Shown: positions 33,720 through 45,818, counted from the stretch's first letter. The stretch: DNA of 64,000 bases from Chytriomyces cf. hyalinus JEL632 (GCA_025435555.1 JAIWWG010000113.1:24928-88927), one strand, 5' to 3'. Program-made: numbers and translations. Notes: a model not told the origin generated them from the sequence alone.

Positions 33720-34592
33720 GGGGTGAGGGCGTGAGCGAGTCGCGCGCTGCGGAGTTTGTGTGTCAGGTGCATCGGACGCTTGTTTATCGGAATGAGTCGG
33801 GATGAATTAGAATGATGACAGGACTGTCATTTCATGAGAGGGTACAAGAGAGAATGAGAACTATAAACCTGAATGAAATTTAGAGTGTGTTGATGTGAGA
33901 AGTTGACTGCTCGCTCTGTCTCCGCCTGTCTTTACGCGGATACGCGGTATATGTCTCTGGAAAGGAGGTCGCTCGTCTCGTTAAGCTGCAGACATAACGC
34001 AACAAGCTTGTCCATGTCATTTGCCAACTTCCAAATTTATTAGTCCTTCGCTCGTTGTGAGTCCTGCGATCGCGTCGCTGGGGTTTTGGGTTGTCAAGAC
34101 GCAGTCGTTTGTTAAAGTCATGTATCTCTCGGGATTGCAGACGTATGCGTTCTCGCATTTGCTCAACTCGGAGTTTTACTGTACGTGTGTCGTTGGAAGT
34201 TGTTGCTGCTTTCGTGTGTTGAAATATACTGCTTGTTTCACAGGGTATCGCGCCCGTAGCGAGGCTTTGCATGACATTCCGCCAGGTCAGAAATATCGAG
34301 ACAATGCTAGTAGACACGTAGCACCTGCAGTGGACACGCACTCCCATACGAGCGTCGGTATGCCGCCGGACTGGGAAAATGCGGTGAATTCGGAGACAAA
34401 CGCATCATCATCATTTCGGATAGCGAGAGTGTTGTGAAGGAAGATTTGATTGATTTGTTGAATATATACCCCCCGTCTCGTTTCACATTGGATGATTTGT
34501 GGTTATTAGTTGATGCCCAGTTCTCATTCTGACGGTGTTGGGTAACCACACTTTAAAAATAACGGATGAGATAATTTTTTAGTTTACTGGCT
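33720..34592. other. Gene-poor stretch with a possible transporter fragment
   Basis: No complete gene. At about 34036-34180 (plus) a hydrophobic frame reads SPAIASLGFWVVKTQSF then MYLSGLQTYAFSHLL, faintly like the membrane part of ABCA transporters. What follows (34243-34437) is unrelated. I treat it as a possible exon relic only. Confidence 0.3.
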
Positions 34593-35535
34593 CTACCCAA
34601 CAACAGAGTCTATCAAAACCCGTTCAGCCTTCCTGGCCAGGGGTCTCGCCAGGGGAACTTCATCCAACATATCTATTTCAGGATCGACAGGGCCCAGTAG
34701 CATCTTACACACCCAGTCGCCTCTCGAGAAGGGAAACTGCGGGCCTTGCACTGCTTTAACTTGTCTCCGCTCCGTGCAAAAATCATCGACAACATCCACT
34801 CCAGGAATGGCAATATCCCACTCGTTCAAGTATCCAACCTCCTCGTCATCGTCCGTGCACGCGAGAAACACGGCTGGCACTTTGTTCGATCTCTCTTTCG
34901 TCAACACGTCCTTAAGCCTATCTTTGTCGTCATCACCAGAGTCGTCGGTCGGTGCTCCATCTGTCGCAATAAGCAGCAACAACTTTTTTGCACTGTCAGA
35001 CTCTTTCTTATGACGCCGTTCATTCAGCACCTGTCGCAGCACTCTCGAAGTGCGAGTGTATCCCTTGGCGACTCCGCAAACGCTTGCTCAAGTTGCTCCG
35101 CAGAAGTCACACTGGAAAGCGGCCCGGTTGAGAAAGTAGATATCGATGCCGTCGCCGTCCAATGCGCACGCAATGTCCGTCACGATTGTCACGGTTTCTT
35201 TGAGCTCGTCCCAGCGAGTTGGTATTGGCGCAAATGGGTTGGATGCGGACAGTCCTGCTGTGGACTTTGTGTTCATGGATCCAGAATCATCGCAGATTAC
35301 CACAATGTCGTAGGCCTGGTTGTGTGAATGCGAGCGTTTTGTGTATGTGTGGTTTTTTGAATTGTGGGTGAAGTTTGTTGAGATGTAGTGTTGACGTTAC
35401 CTCCAATTTACGCAGCTTCAAAGCCATCAACTTGGATATTTCGTGTCTGTCGACCAGCCGTTCGAGAGCATTGAGTCGCAATGCATCACTGGACTGTTTA
35501 GACGGCGCATGCGAATGTACCCTCTTCAATGGCAT
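34593..35535 (-). pseudogene. vWA-domain protein, copy 1, frameshifted
   Basis: Exon 1 (35535-35401) encodes a helix-rich start ending LMALKLRKLE. Exon 2 (from 35315) opens with AYDIVVICDDSGSMNTKS, the MIDAS motif DxSxS of von Willebrand A domains, and includes IVTDIACALDGDGIDIYFLN. After that the frame must change twice (near 35118 and near 35058) to continue through a frame reading SVTSAEQLEQAFAES into the last segment, LLIATDGAPTDDSG to DVVDDFCTERR and GDWVCKMLLGPVD (stop 34593). Its paralogue at 43934-44787 has an uninterrupted version of the first shifted stretch. The two indels make it a likely pseudogene. Such vWA proteins bind protein ligands through a metal ion; this family's role is unknown to me. 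Confidence 0.75.
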
Positions 35536-35752
35536 GCTCACGCTGCTTGGCGAGTACAAGTCCCTGGTCTGTGTTCATTTTGACAATATTGTTCAACACT
35601 TTCCCTCAGAAAGAAAAAACTTGATGAACAAAACTTGCTCAGATTTACAACGCGCAACTCACTGCATAAAATCTCGTTCCAAACAAAACCTGACTTTAAA
35701 TTCGCGCGACAATCTCATCAGGCGAATAAAAAACATCTTGACAAAATTCCAG

Positions 35753-37772
35753 ATGGGTGCACAAACAGACTCCAACCCGGGAGCAGCGGGTTCCGCCAAT
35801 CGTCCCTCCGAAGCAATCAAGAGCAAGTTCCAAGGACGCAGCTGCTCTATTCCTGTTCTGATCGTGGTGTTTGTGCAGACGTTTATAGTGGTGAGAATGG
35901 AGGTGATGTCTCATCACTTGGTTCTCAACACAATCTCCAAACTGACAATTAGGCGTCCCTCGTGTTGATCATCCCGCTGGTCATCGCGTTCCAAAGCATG
36001 ACATCGGCCAACGACTTGAGCACGTCGACTGGAAGAAACTTGGCAAATAGTCTGGCCATCAAGATCCAAAACATTGAGGGAGAGCTAGCGCTGGAAAAAA
36101 TTGGTACGTTTATCACGTTGTTTGATTTCCTGTGTCTGAAAATGGAAAGAATACCCCCCGCGCGGCTGACGTCAAAAAAAAAAAAAAAAAAAAGGCTCAC
36201 TCATTCAATACGTGTCTGAAAACACGCTCGGAATCTATAAAACACTCCAGGCGAACGTTGATACAAACATCTTAGATCAAGTTTTGTACAGCTTTGCCAA
36301 CGCGGTGAGTTGGTGTTTCGAACAGTGCTATCAAAAACTCAACAAGAACTTGACATAGGACAAGTACACGGGCTACGCGTACAATATGTACTTTGGTTCC
36401 TCCGACAACGGCATGATCCTTCTCCAAAAGTCAGGCCCGGAAGCCATCCTCACTACCATGCCCGTTGGTTACGCCGAAGCCCACCCCAACTGCAAACTCT
36501 GCAGCTACTTTACCCAAAACTTTTCAAAAGCTGACATTGAGTGGGCGGTCAAACGCAACACGTTTTCTGCAGTGGGTGGATGGAATCTAGACACGTGGAC
36601 GTTCTATGGCTTTGGGTTCGCCAACTTTACGTTCGTTCCGTCTCAGAGGCCGTGGTACAAATTGGCCGCGACGCAGAATGAAAAGAATGCGCAGGTCATG
36701 TACACGGAGCCGTACTTGTTTGCTGGATCTGGTGCGGGGCAAACGGGAGGGGCTACAGCTGGTGCGGTTCCTTGTTCTCTGTGAACGTGTGTAAAAAATA
36801 ATGTTCTTACCCTCTGATTTATTCTGTGTTTCTCAGGAATCACTGCCGTAAGATCATGCAGCAAAGGGGTTTTTTTTTTAATACCATATTGTAATCCCCG
36901 CAATTTGCATACTACAGGTCATTCCCCTCTACGACGACAAGAGATTCCTGCGTGGAGTCTACGGCTCTGACATTGCCTTCACAGACATGCACGCAACGCT
37001 GCTCAAAATGATCAACACACCCAACTCATTCATCTACGTCCTGACCCGCGGTGGAATCCTCATTGGCACATCAACCAACGAAAGCATCTTGGACACAACT
37101 GGAAACCTGAAACAAGCCACCGAAGCCACGCATCCTCTCATCCATCTCACTGCAAACTTTTTAAACAACAAACTGGGCTCTGGAAAATCTGATTTGACTA
37201 CTTTAGAAGGATCGTTTGAGGCACAGGGCATGTACTTTCAATTACGAGCGTTGGCAATGGAGCCGCATTTTGTGATTGTGAATGGAGCACCCAAGACGGA
37301 TTATACGGGCGATATTGACGCGGTTTTGGAAGAGCTGGATAATAATCTGCGTGCGAGTGTTCAAAAGATTATTGGGATCTCTGTGGCTGTGTTTGTGGTG
37401 ATGGTGTGCGTCAGTTGTGTGCTCACGTACTTTTCCGTGACGGTCCCACTGTCAAAGATTACAACAATCATGGTCCAAGTAAGTATCCCCCCATCTGCGC
37501 TTGAAAATAGTTACCTGGGACCACAACTGACACTATGAATGTTTTTTTAGGCTACCAGTTTCGACTTTACAGCTTTCAAAGCCATGGAGAAACAAAAAGG
37601 AAACTTTATCACAGAGTTGGGAACCATGGAAAAGGTGTTTTACACCATGATTGAAAAGTTTGCACAGTCCATCAAGGCGAACCGTGAGTTGTCGGGCGCC
37701 AACAACCAGGCAAGCGGCCTGGCCAGTCAGAACAGAGGCACGGCCAACAACCAGTCCGCGCGCAAGATTTGA
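35753..37772 (+). CDS. dCache-type membrane sensor protein without output domain
   Basis: 531-residue receptor-like protein. Exons: 35753-35890, 35953-36103, 36195-36304, 36359-36761, 36837-36847 (11 nt), 36918-37478 and 37551-37772; all phases agree. A first membrane helix (VLIVVFVQTFIVVASLVLII) is followed by an extracellular region of about 370 residues with the double-Cache pattern: a long helix, then sensor strands including YMNFG-like YNMYFGSSDNGMI, FVPSQRPWYK, YTEPYLFAGSG, VIPLYDDKRFLRGVYGSDIA. A second helix (IIGISVAVFVVMVCVSCVL) leads to a short HAMP-like segment and a polar tail (ELSGANNQASGLASQ). No kinase, cyclase or methyl-accepting domain follows. The stop is followed by a poly(A) signal, so the gene really ends here. 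Confidence 0.8.
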
Positions 37773-37814
37773 AATGGCTTCCTTTTTGTGCAGTTGTTTT
37801 GCGTGAGTGTTCCC

Positions 37815-37820
37815 AATAAA
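37815..37820 (+). terminator. Poly(A) signal of the dCache gene
   Basis: AATAAA 43 bp after the stop codon, followed by a GT-rich stretch (gatgtgtagatgttc), as expected for 3' end formation. Confidence 0.6.
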
Positions 37821-38480
37821 AGCGATGTGTAGATGTTCAACGCAAGAACTTCATGGCTTCAATTAATTCACACAAAATAAATTGTCGCACGTCCCGTTGC
37901 CAAACACGGGTGTGCGCCAGTGTGCGCTAATAACACCACTGCTTGATAGTGGTAGTATCGGATTCGGATTGCCGAGGATAGAATGTAGCCCAACCAGGAT
38001 GGATGCCAACGCGTCGCAATTCTGGAAAACTGTAGTGGTCTTGTACCTTATAATTGAATGAATTTTGTCGTTTTGGCATCCATCAGCACATGCCGGGTGA
38101 TGCATATTTTCCAGGCTGGTGTTGAAATGAGTCAATACTCAAGATCAATGAACAACTCAAAAAAAAGAGGGGTCACCTGAAGTTGCAACAAGCAAAGAAG
38201 CGGTTGGGCCGTATGTGGCGCACTTCGCACCAGGGGCGGCAGACAACGATGGTGGAAAAGGACAGGCGTAGTTTGACCCTTGAAGAAACACCCAGCAAAT
38301 CTCAGTCGTTTTGGCACAAAAGGAAAGCACGAGATGAGGATAAGATCATTTCCTATATACCAAAACGCAAATGCGACTTCAATTCCCCTCATGCCACCCC
38401 AAACTCGGTTTTGTGGTGCACGAGTAGTTTCGCCACAGATGATGCGTCGCCCCTAAATTCAACTGAATACCAAAATTCCT
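37821..38480. other. Gene-poor stretch before the chimeric duplication
   Basis: No recognised gene. A frame at 38183-38590 is rich in Lys/Arg but has no family match and runs out of frame through the copied eEF3 segment, so it is probably noncoding. A short motif near 38387-38425 resembles 48037-48070 (both contain a gccacccc...tttgtggtgc core). Confidence 0.4.
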
Positions 38481-38649
38481 TTCCGTCACCCACCCTGACG
38501 AAGTCAAGGACATTATGCACAAGCTTGCCGGAGTTACTTTCGTTTCTTCCGTCGAATCCCCAGCTCTTGCCATGGTTACTCCATTGTTGATCCGTTGTCT
38601 TCAGTCTGGTGTTACCAGTTGAGTATTCGAATATCTTTTATCCATCAAA
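38481..38649 (+). repeat. Duplicated piece of the eEF3 gene (exon 3 end plus intron)
   Basis: 169 bp matching 53231-53399 with two mismatches (at 53346 and 53374). It includes 137 bp of coding sequence and 32 bp of the following intron, so it was copied from genomic DNA, not from spliced RNA. It is joined directly to a vWA gene piece. Confidence 0.95.
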
Positions 38650-38984
38650 CGGATGGAGTTCCAACAACGGATGACGGCGTGGAAGACAAGCAAGGCCTGT
38701 GGTCCGTGTTGACGAATGAATGTGGCGATACTCCAGTCATGTTTCTAGCTTGCACCGACAATGATTGGGAGATTGAGTATCTGAAGCTTCCGAATTTGGA
38801 TGTGGTGGACGATTACAACACGGAGAGAAGGCAGATTCTTGCGATCCAAAGAAACTCGTTTCCGTTCTCGCGAGGGGACTGGGTGTGCAAGATGCTGTTG
38901 GGACCCATTGATGCCGAGATTGATGCTCTGGATGAGGGCCGGGTATCGGTCATGCGATCTGCGGCAATGCAGTCAAGTGCATAA
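38650..38984 (+). pseudogene. vWA-domain gene fragment, copy 3
   Basis: 3' part of the vWA family, in opposite orientation to copies 1 and 2. It starts TDGVPTTDDGVEDKQG and runs through MFLACTDNDWEIEYLK and GDWVCKMLLGPIDAEIDALD. It is nearly identical to the reverse complement of about 43917-44243; the stop of copy 2 (TGA) is CGA here, so the frame runs on to 38984. The MIDAS start of the domain is absent. An AATAAA lies downstream at 39044-39049. Confidence 0.9.
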
Positions 38985-39234
38985 TTGATATAAAAACGAT
39001 TGAGTGTGTGTCAGTTCACACTGATTGGAAGGATCTGAAGTGCAATAAAAGATATTTTGAGATGAAGATAATAAGGTTTGGTAGTGATAAATACGGTACC
39101 ATTTTCCCAAAAGTTTGACTGTTTCTATTATTATTATTATTGCACGCATTAATTCTCTCCAAAAAAACATTTGACTTTTGGTGCTTAATCATAAAACTAC
39201 CCGGCACAACCAAAAACACTAAACGAACCCCACT

Positions 39235-42200
39235 TCATACCCGCGTTTCATTCCACTTTTCCAACGCAATCTGTCGCAACTGTTTCTGCGCATCCTCACC
39301 CATCTGCGCAACCATTCTCGAAAACCATGCCCCAGAATCCTTTTCCGCATCTTTCAACAAAAGCTCATGCGGCGATCCAAACTCAACAACGCGTCCATAA
39401 TCCAACACCAGGACTCGGTCGAAATCAATGATGGTTTGTAATCTGTGAGCGATGCAGAGGACTGTGGATGATGCAAAGAGCCCCTCGGATGAACGGATGG
39501 CTTTTTGGACGAGTGCGTCTGTGCGCATGTCGACTGCTGATGTGGCTTCGTCGAGGACAATGAGCTGTTGAAAAAGAAGTTGTTAAATCGCATGGTCAAG
39601 TCAGTGTATTTTTTGATGTGTACCTTTGAGTTTCGCAGAATCGCACGTGCAAGACAAATGAGCTGTCTCTCCCCAACAGACCAATTGCTACCGTTTTCGG
39701 CAACAGGACTTTCAAGACCTTCTGGCATCGACTCAACAGAAGCTTTCAACTCCACGCTCTCCAACGCGCTCCATAAATCAGCGTCTTGATAAACACCAAA
39801 TGGATCCATATTGTACCGAAGTGTTCCTTTGAAACAAAATGGTTCTTGCGGGATGATGGAGATGCGGGATCGCAAGTCAAACAGACCCAACGTAGACGTT
39901 GAGATGCCGTCCAAGTGGATCGAGTTTGCTGGCGATGGTTCCACGAGACGGAACAAGACTTGAAGTAAACTGGATTTACCTGCACCAGTCCTTCCAACGA
40001 CACCGACTTTCATTCCGCCGGGAATATGGACGGTAATGTCGTCCAAGATGTTTTTGGAGGGAGCAGTAGGGTACGCCATGGACATGTTTTGGATTCGCAA
40101 GTCTCCCGCCGATGGCCAGGCGCCTGGAGGTTTCACATCAGTTTCTGCTGGAGCCTCTGGCTCCAGTGTCGAGTATTCAAGAATCCGCTCCACGGAGACC
40201 ATCATATTCTCGACCTCAGCGCTCTGTCTCACAGCCCACTGAAGCGTACCAACAAGCTGCAACGAGTAAGTCAACAACAACCCCACAGTTCCACTGTTTA
40301 ACCCAATCGACGCTCCAGCCGGCCCACGTAACCCGACACACGCGAACGTGATCATTGCCAAAAAGAAGGACGACAGCACGTCCAACCGTAACCCAAGCCA
40401 CCGCGCGCCACTCAAATAGTTGAAGAATGCACGCGTGTTTTCATCTTGAATGCGCATAAATTCCTGTGTGAATCGTGTTTCGCAAACGTATGCGCGGATT
40501 GTGGAGAGTCCTTCCAGTGTTGATGGGACGGCTGTGTATACAGGGCTGCGGGTTAATGCTTCAAAGCGTTTGACTTGTCGGCTTGTGGCCAGGTAGTATT
40601 TTTGAAAGTATAGGAAGATGAAGGCAACAACGGGGATTGATATGAGGACGTATGGAATGATGACGACTGATATCACGAGGGTTCCAATGATCTGAGCATC
40701 ATTGTGTTAGTACATGCGCGTTGCAAAAAGACTCGAAAATAAAAGAAGGTACCATAAAGATGCATTGCGTAAAGTCAAAGAAAGTCAGCGGCAGCATTTC
40801 ATCAGCCAGGTTCATGTCTTTCGAAAATCGGTTCATCAATCTACCCAACGGATTCTGCTGAAAGAACGACATTGGACTGCGGTAAACTGAATGCAGCATC
40901 TTGCGAAACAAGCTTTCCGTCGAGTTGAGACAGTAGTGAAAAAACATTTCTGCGCGAACAACGCTAATAATCACTGTTCCAACTGCAAGCCCGAGGAAAA
41001 TGCCCAGATTTCCAATCCATCGCTGATCTTCGGGAGATTGAAGCGACCATCGAGATAGATAGTAATCTGTCACAATCAACGAACTTTGGCCCACCACCAA
41101 AAACATCATGAGAATGACAAACATGAGCGCAGAGGCGCCGGCTCGGAAAAAGTTCCAGTACACTTTTGGAGAGACGGATCCTTTTGCAGATTCTTCTTTT
41201 GTAATCAAAGGTGCAGTGCTGGCTGATACAGGTGCGACTGCTTTAACGATATCCGGTGTAACCATAGAATCTTCAACGACAACAACTGGTTCCGCCTTCT
41301 TTTCGTCTTGAACCAAATCGTCCACGCCTTCTTCTTCTTCTTGTCCTTTTGTTTCCATTTCTTTCATGGCTGCAGCAAATTTGGAGGAGCTGGATTCGAT
41401 TACTTCAGAGTATGGCCCCTGTGCTGCAATTTTTCCTTGCTCGAGAACGAGGACTGTTTCACATAGGCGCGCAAATTGGAGTTGATGCGTTACTAGAATA
41501 CGCGTTTTTGTCGACAGGTATCCGTTGATGCATTCCTCAAACAAATGTCTGAATAAATCAAATCAGTCAATACCCCAAAAATTGGCCAACTAAACACCCT
41601 TACCTTCCAACTTTGGTATCAACAGCACTTAATGGATCGTCCAATAAATAAATATCCGCATCACTGTAAACAGCACGTGCAAGCGCCAATCTCGCCCTCT
41701 GCCCACCACTCAACGTAACCCCCCGCTCCCCAATCAACGTCAGTTCGCCATTCTGGAAAATCTTTAAATCACTTTCCATGGCACAAACATCAATCACTTT
41801 TCGAAACTTTTGCGCATCAAAGGGTAACCCGAATGTAACATTATCCCGCACACTTCCAGACAGAATGAACGGTGTTTGAGTGCAGAATGCAATTTTTTTG
41901 GATCGTAGCGCGATTTGCGTGGGTTCGTATGCATCCATTTCGCCCAAAATTGCGTTTAGAAGGGATGACTTTCCGGACCCGACTGCGCCAACGACTGAGA
42001 CTAATTCGCCGATTTTGATTTTCAAGTTGATGTTTTGAAGGATGGATTGTGATTTTGGTGTATTGCTGGTGGGAGTGTTTGATGTGTCTGAGACAATGAA
42101 TGGTTGCTGTTGCATGGCTTTCAATTTCGGGGGTCCCCAACCAAACTCTCCATTTTGGATCAATACGTCCGTGTCTTGGCCTGAAGTTGCGAGGAATTGG

Positions 42201-43702
42201 CGCGAGGTTTCACTGTCTCTGTGGGAGTGGATATCGGGGAGTGCAAGGAATTCTTGGATACGGTCCAGCGATACGCGGGATTCAGCCAGGAATTGCAGCG
42301 CTTTAGGAAAAAAGTTTGTCATGGATAGGCGGATGGAGGACATGTATGCGATACATGTGAAGATCTGTTTTTGGATTTCAAAATAGGTTGTTTTCGAAAG
42401 GGTTTAGGGACGTGACGAAAGAGAAGTCGTTGAAGAAGGCTTACCTTTGCCGGAGTAAATACACCGCCCATTAACCAAAATGTCACGAATGCAAAGATTT
42501 CAATGAGCGAGCCAGACGCGAAAAAGAAGGCTTCGTTCAGTGCACGAAGGTAAGATGCTTTTCGAATATTTCGCATTTCTTGGTCGCGAATCGAGTTGAT
42601 GCTGTCTTCGAATGCCTTTTCCCAAGCGTAACTGAGATGTGTGTGTGTTAATTGGTTTGAGTGGGGATGTAATGTCACAAAGAGTATACTCACAGCTTCA
42701 CAACAAGCATGCCCGCCAAACTATCACTGATGCATTTAATGCGCTCATCCCGCAATCCAACCGTATTCTTTCTCAACCGCGCAAACAATCGCGCAAACCA
42801 TCCTTGCAGCGGAATCATGAGCAACAACCCAGCAACGCCGGCAAACGAAGCATATCCAATTTGCGTGTACATGAAATAGGTCATCAACACGACTTCCAAA
42901 GGTCCCAGCCAGATGAAATGCGCAAATGGGGCCGCGTCTTCGAAGCGTTGCACGTCGTTTGAAACGAGGTTTACAATATATCCTGTCGAGGATGTGTGCG
43001 ATGTGCTCAGCGACAGACACTTTTTGTACACGGCTGCGATGAATGCCACGCGCATTTGGAGTCCGCATCGCATCGCCTGTTTTTCGGACACGGTTAACAT
43101 GACTCACAATGACTCATCGCTAACTCACCAGGAAGAACTCGACATGGTGCAGCACCGCATGCAACAGTCCCAGCAACGCAAGGCCCAGGCCGTACAGGTA
43201 TCCGTCTCTCGCAGGCGCATTTGGATTCTGGAACCATTCGAGGATCTGTCCCATAAACAGCACCTCGCCAATCTTGACAGCCATCTCGCCAAAGTACGCA
43301 AGCCCTGCAGAGAAAATGAAGCCGGAAAACACCCGGAGAATGACCCGCCATAGCTGTGGACTGTTGCTCGTGCTCTGCTCAGTCTGCCAGGCTTCGAGCA
43401 GCTGTTTGGACAGTCCCTCGGCAGCGTCGTTGTCTCTGTCGATAGCAAGAGGGTAAGATCCAGTGATGCTTGCAGACATGGATGAGACTTACTCTAGACC
43501 CAGAAACTCCTGTGGCTCCAGGTTGCTGAGGAAGAGAGAGAGAAGGGGTCAGTTGGATGTGATGGATGGCAAAGGTGGATGGATCGCACTTCTTGAATCC
43601 TCTGAAGATGACTGGGTTCATGTAACTGAATGTCCACTTTGCATACAGCGAGTGCTCCTGCCTCCGTTTCGGACACTTTGTCTTGTCTGGATCGGACGCC
43701 AT
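39235..43702 (-). CDS. ABCC-family (MRP-type) ABC transporter
   Basis: Full transporter of 1,325 residues, exporting organic anions, conjugates or drugs across a membrane. Nine exons join in phase: 43702-43590, 43525-43493, 43435-43129, 43076-42694, 42631-42445, 42364-41604, 41548-40753, 40691-39624 and 39564-39235. Layout TMD1-NBD1-TMD2-NBD2 without the extra N-terminal TMD0. NBD1: Walker [10 protein letters not shown], signature [14 protein letters not shown], Walker [12 protein letters not shown]; its Walker B Asp is followed by Asp rather than Glu, the usual degenerate ABCC site. NBD2: [23 protein letters not shown] and [10 protein letters not shown], the catalytic site. An acidic linker (EEEEGVDDL) joins the halves. 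Substrate cannot be told from sequence. Confidence 0.95.
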
Positions 43703-43933
43703 GTCTGAGGGTGTGTGTGTGTGTGTGTTTTGTTGGTAGTTCAAACGGCGTTTGATGACATAAAATCGAGTGAGTTGATGACATAAACACTCGGCTTCAC
43801 CGCACACAAACCCTCGTTTTTATATTAATTGACACGGGCTCTGATTTCTTCTAAACCACCCAAACTTCTTTTTGATCGTTTGAAACACTGAGCTCCTGCG
43901 TCTCAATGTCGCAGAGCTACCTATCGTCGCAGA

Positions 43934-44787
43934 TCACATGACTGATACCCGCCTCTCATCCAGAGCATCAATCTCGGCATCAATGGGTCCCAACAGCATC
44001 TTGCACACCCAGTCCCCTCGCGAGAACGGAAACGAGTTTCTTTGGATTGCAAGAATCTGCCTTCTCTCCGTGTTGTAATCGTCCACCACATCCAAATTCG
44101 GAACCTTCAGATACTCAATCTCCCAATCATTGTCGGTGCAAGCTAGAAACATGACTGGAGTATCGCCACATTCATTCGCCAACACGGACCACAGGCCTTG
44201 CTTGTCTTCCACGCCGTCATCCGTTGTTGGAACTCCATCCGTTGCAATGAGAATAAACAGGTTCTTGCCGCTCTCTGCTAAACCGCTCTTTTCTCTCCTG
44301 CTGTACTTGTTTGAGCACGCGTGTGATGGGTGTGTATCCTTGCGGCCGTTTTGAAAATGACGCTTCAAGCTGCGATGAATGGGACACGTTTCGAAGTGGC
44401 GGCCGATTCAAGAAATAAACATCGATTCCATCTTCATCCAATGTTGCGGCAATATCCGTCACGATTTGGACCGTCAGTTTGAGTTCGTCCCAGCGAGTTG
44501 TTGTTGGTGCGAATGGGTTGGCTTCGGTGAGTCCCATTGTGGACTTTGTCATCATCGAGCCCGAGTCGTCGCAGATAACAACAATGTCGTATTCCTGGTT
44601 GTGATTTGGTTGAGCGGTGGATAGAGTGGGTTGTGTGTGGGTGTACCTCAAGCCTCCGCAACTTCAGAGCCATCAGACTTGAGATTTCGTGGCGCATGAC
44701 AAGGCTCTTGAATGCATCCATGCTGTTTGCGGGAATGGTCTTTGAAGATGACGATCCTTCGTATGCGGGTGGCGGTGCCTGCGACAT
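43934..44787 (-). pseudogene. vWA-domain protein, copy 2, one frameshift
   Basis: Exon 1 (44787-44647) begins MSQAPPPAYEGSSSS and ends ISSLMALKLRRLE; exon 2 (from 44594) opens EYDIVVICDDSGSMMTKS with the MIDAS motif intact and runs through IVTDIAATLDEDGIDVYFLN. Near 44290-44305 the frame must shift by one base to reach FILIATDGVPTTDDG and the rest, ending DALDERRVSVM at 43934. Otherwise the protein (about 265 residues) is complete. One indel in an A/G-rich stretch could be an assembly error, so it may be a living gene. It is the parent-like copy of the fragment at 38650. Confidence 0.65.
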
Positions 44788-45086
44788 TCTGTTTTGGGCG
44801 TTGAACTTCTTTGAACAAAATGGATCGATTGATCTCGACCAACACCCATTGATCCCTGGGGGCAGTAGGGGTCATGCATTCGAGAGGAGAACTACAGAAG
44901 TAGTCGTCGCGCGTGATGGGCATGAAGTGGTTGGATACAGCCAGACTTTGTTCACTCCAGCATGCGTTGAACAAACAGCCCACTTATTTCGGACACAACT
45001 GCACCATGTTTCCAGTCCCTTCTTGTGCTTGCCGTCCGTTTGTGTCGGTAAATAAAAACGAAAGTTGTTTCTTTTTCAACTGGGAA

Positions 45087-45518
45087 ATGTTCGTTCGAGC
45101 GAGCCGACTAGCAACTCGCCCACCCGGGCCCAGCGCATCATCACTACGACGAGCCACCGGTCCAATCCATGCGCAAACTATACTTCCATCCCTGGCGACC
45201 CGCACAGCAACTCCCATCATTCGAACCGCTTCAACAGCAACATTCTCAATCCCGGCCGTTTCTCAGTTTGCTGCATTTGCCACTCCATCTCCCGATGCCA
45301 CGTTCTCTTCATCGAACGATGCCGGCTCTAATTCTTCATCGAATTCGAATTATTCGTCGACCCCGTCAGCTGCAGCTTTTTCTGTCACGGGATCAACACC
45401 AGTTTCTGCAGCCATGCTGTGGGGAAATCTTCCTGGAAAGCTTGCAGATAGCATTGCCAAAGAGTCAGTGTTACTAACGGGGTCTGATGTGTTTTCTTGT
45501 CTTGTCGATGATCTATGA
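45087..45518 (+). CDS. Small Ser/Thr/Ala-rich protein, possibly mitochondrial
   Basis: 143-residue frame starting MFVRASRLATRPPGPSASSL, an Arg-rich and acid-free start like a mitochondrial targeting signal. The middle is Ser/Asn-rich (SSSNDAGSNSSSNSNYSS). The C-terminal end AAMLWGNLPGKLADSIAKE looks more ordered. The frame is open upstream to 44913, but the ATG at 45087 gives the better N-terminus. A poly(A) signal follows at 45540. No family recognised. Confidence 0.5.
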   Translation: MFVRASRLATRPPGPSASSLRRATGPIHAQTILPSLATRTATPIIRTASTATFSIPAVSQFAAFATPSPDATFSSSNDAGSNSSSNSNYSSTPSAAAFSVTGSTPVSAAMLWGNLPGKLADSIAKESVLLTGSDVFSCLVDDL

Positions 45519-45539
45519 GCCGCATGTCTTTTTTGTCGA

Positions 45540-45545
45540 AATAAA
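45540..45545 (+). terminator. Poly(A) signal after the small Ser-rich gene
   Basis: AATAAA 22 bp after the stop at 45518, followed by a GT-rich stretch (gcatgtgttgg). Confidence 0.5.
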
Positions 45546-45818
45546 ACGCATGTGTTGGAAAAACTGCGTATTGCGCGTTTTCTTCTTATTCTGACTTGAA
45601 TTGCTGTGGGGTTGCTGCGAGCGATGATCCTTGAAATATCAAATACACAGAAGATGTACATGTATTCATGAATGAGCAATGCAAGCAAGAGCGCAAATAA
45701 AGTGATAGGCAATAGAAGTATACAAAAACACGTTTATATATCGATTTATTTCATCAGCGCTACAATATTCGGCAGATTTCCTTTCGTCGATACGGCACAT
45801 ACGACAAAAGCAAGGACA

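Noticed and set aside
33880-34347. 155-codon minus-strand frame
   Set aside because: Arg/Thr-rich composition typical of an antisense frame and no recognisable motif.
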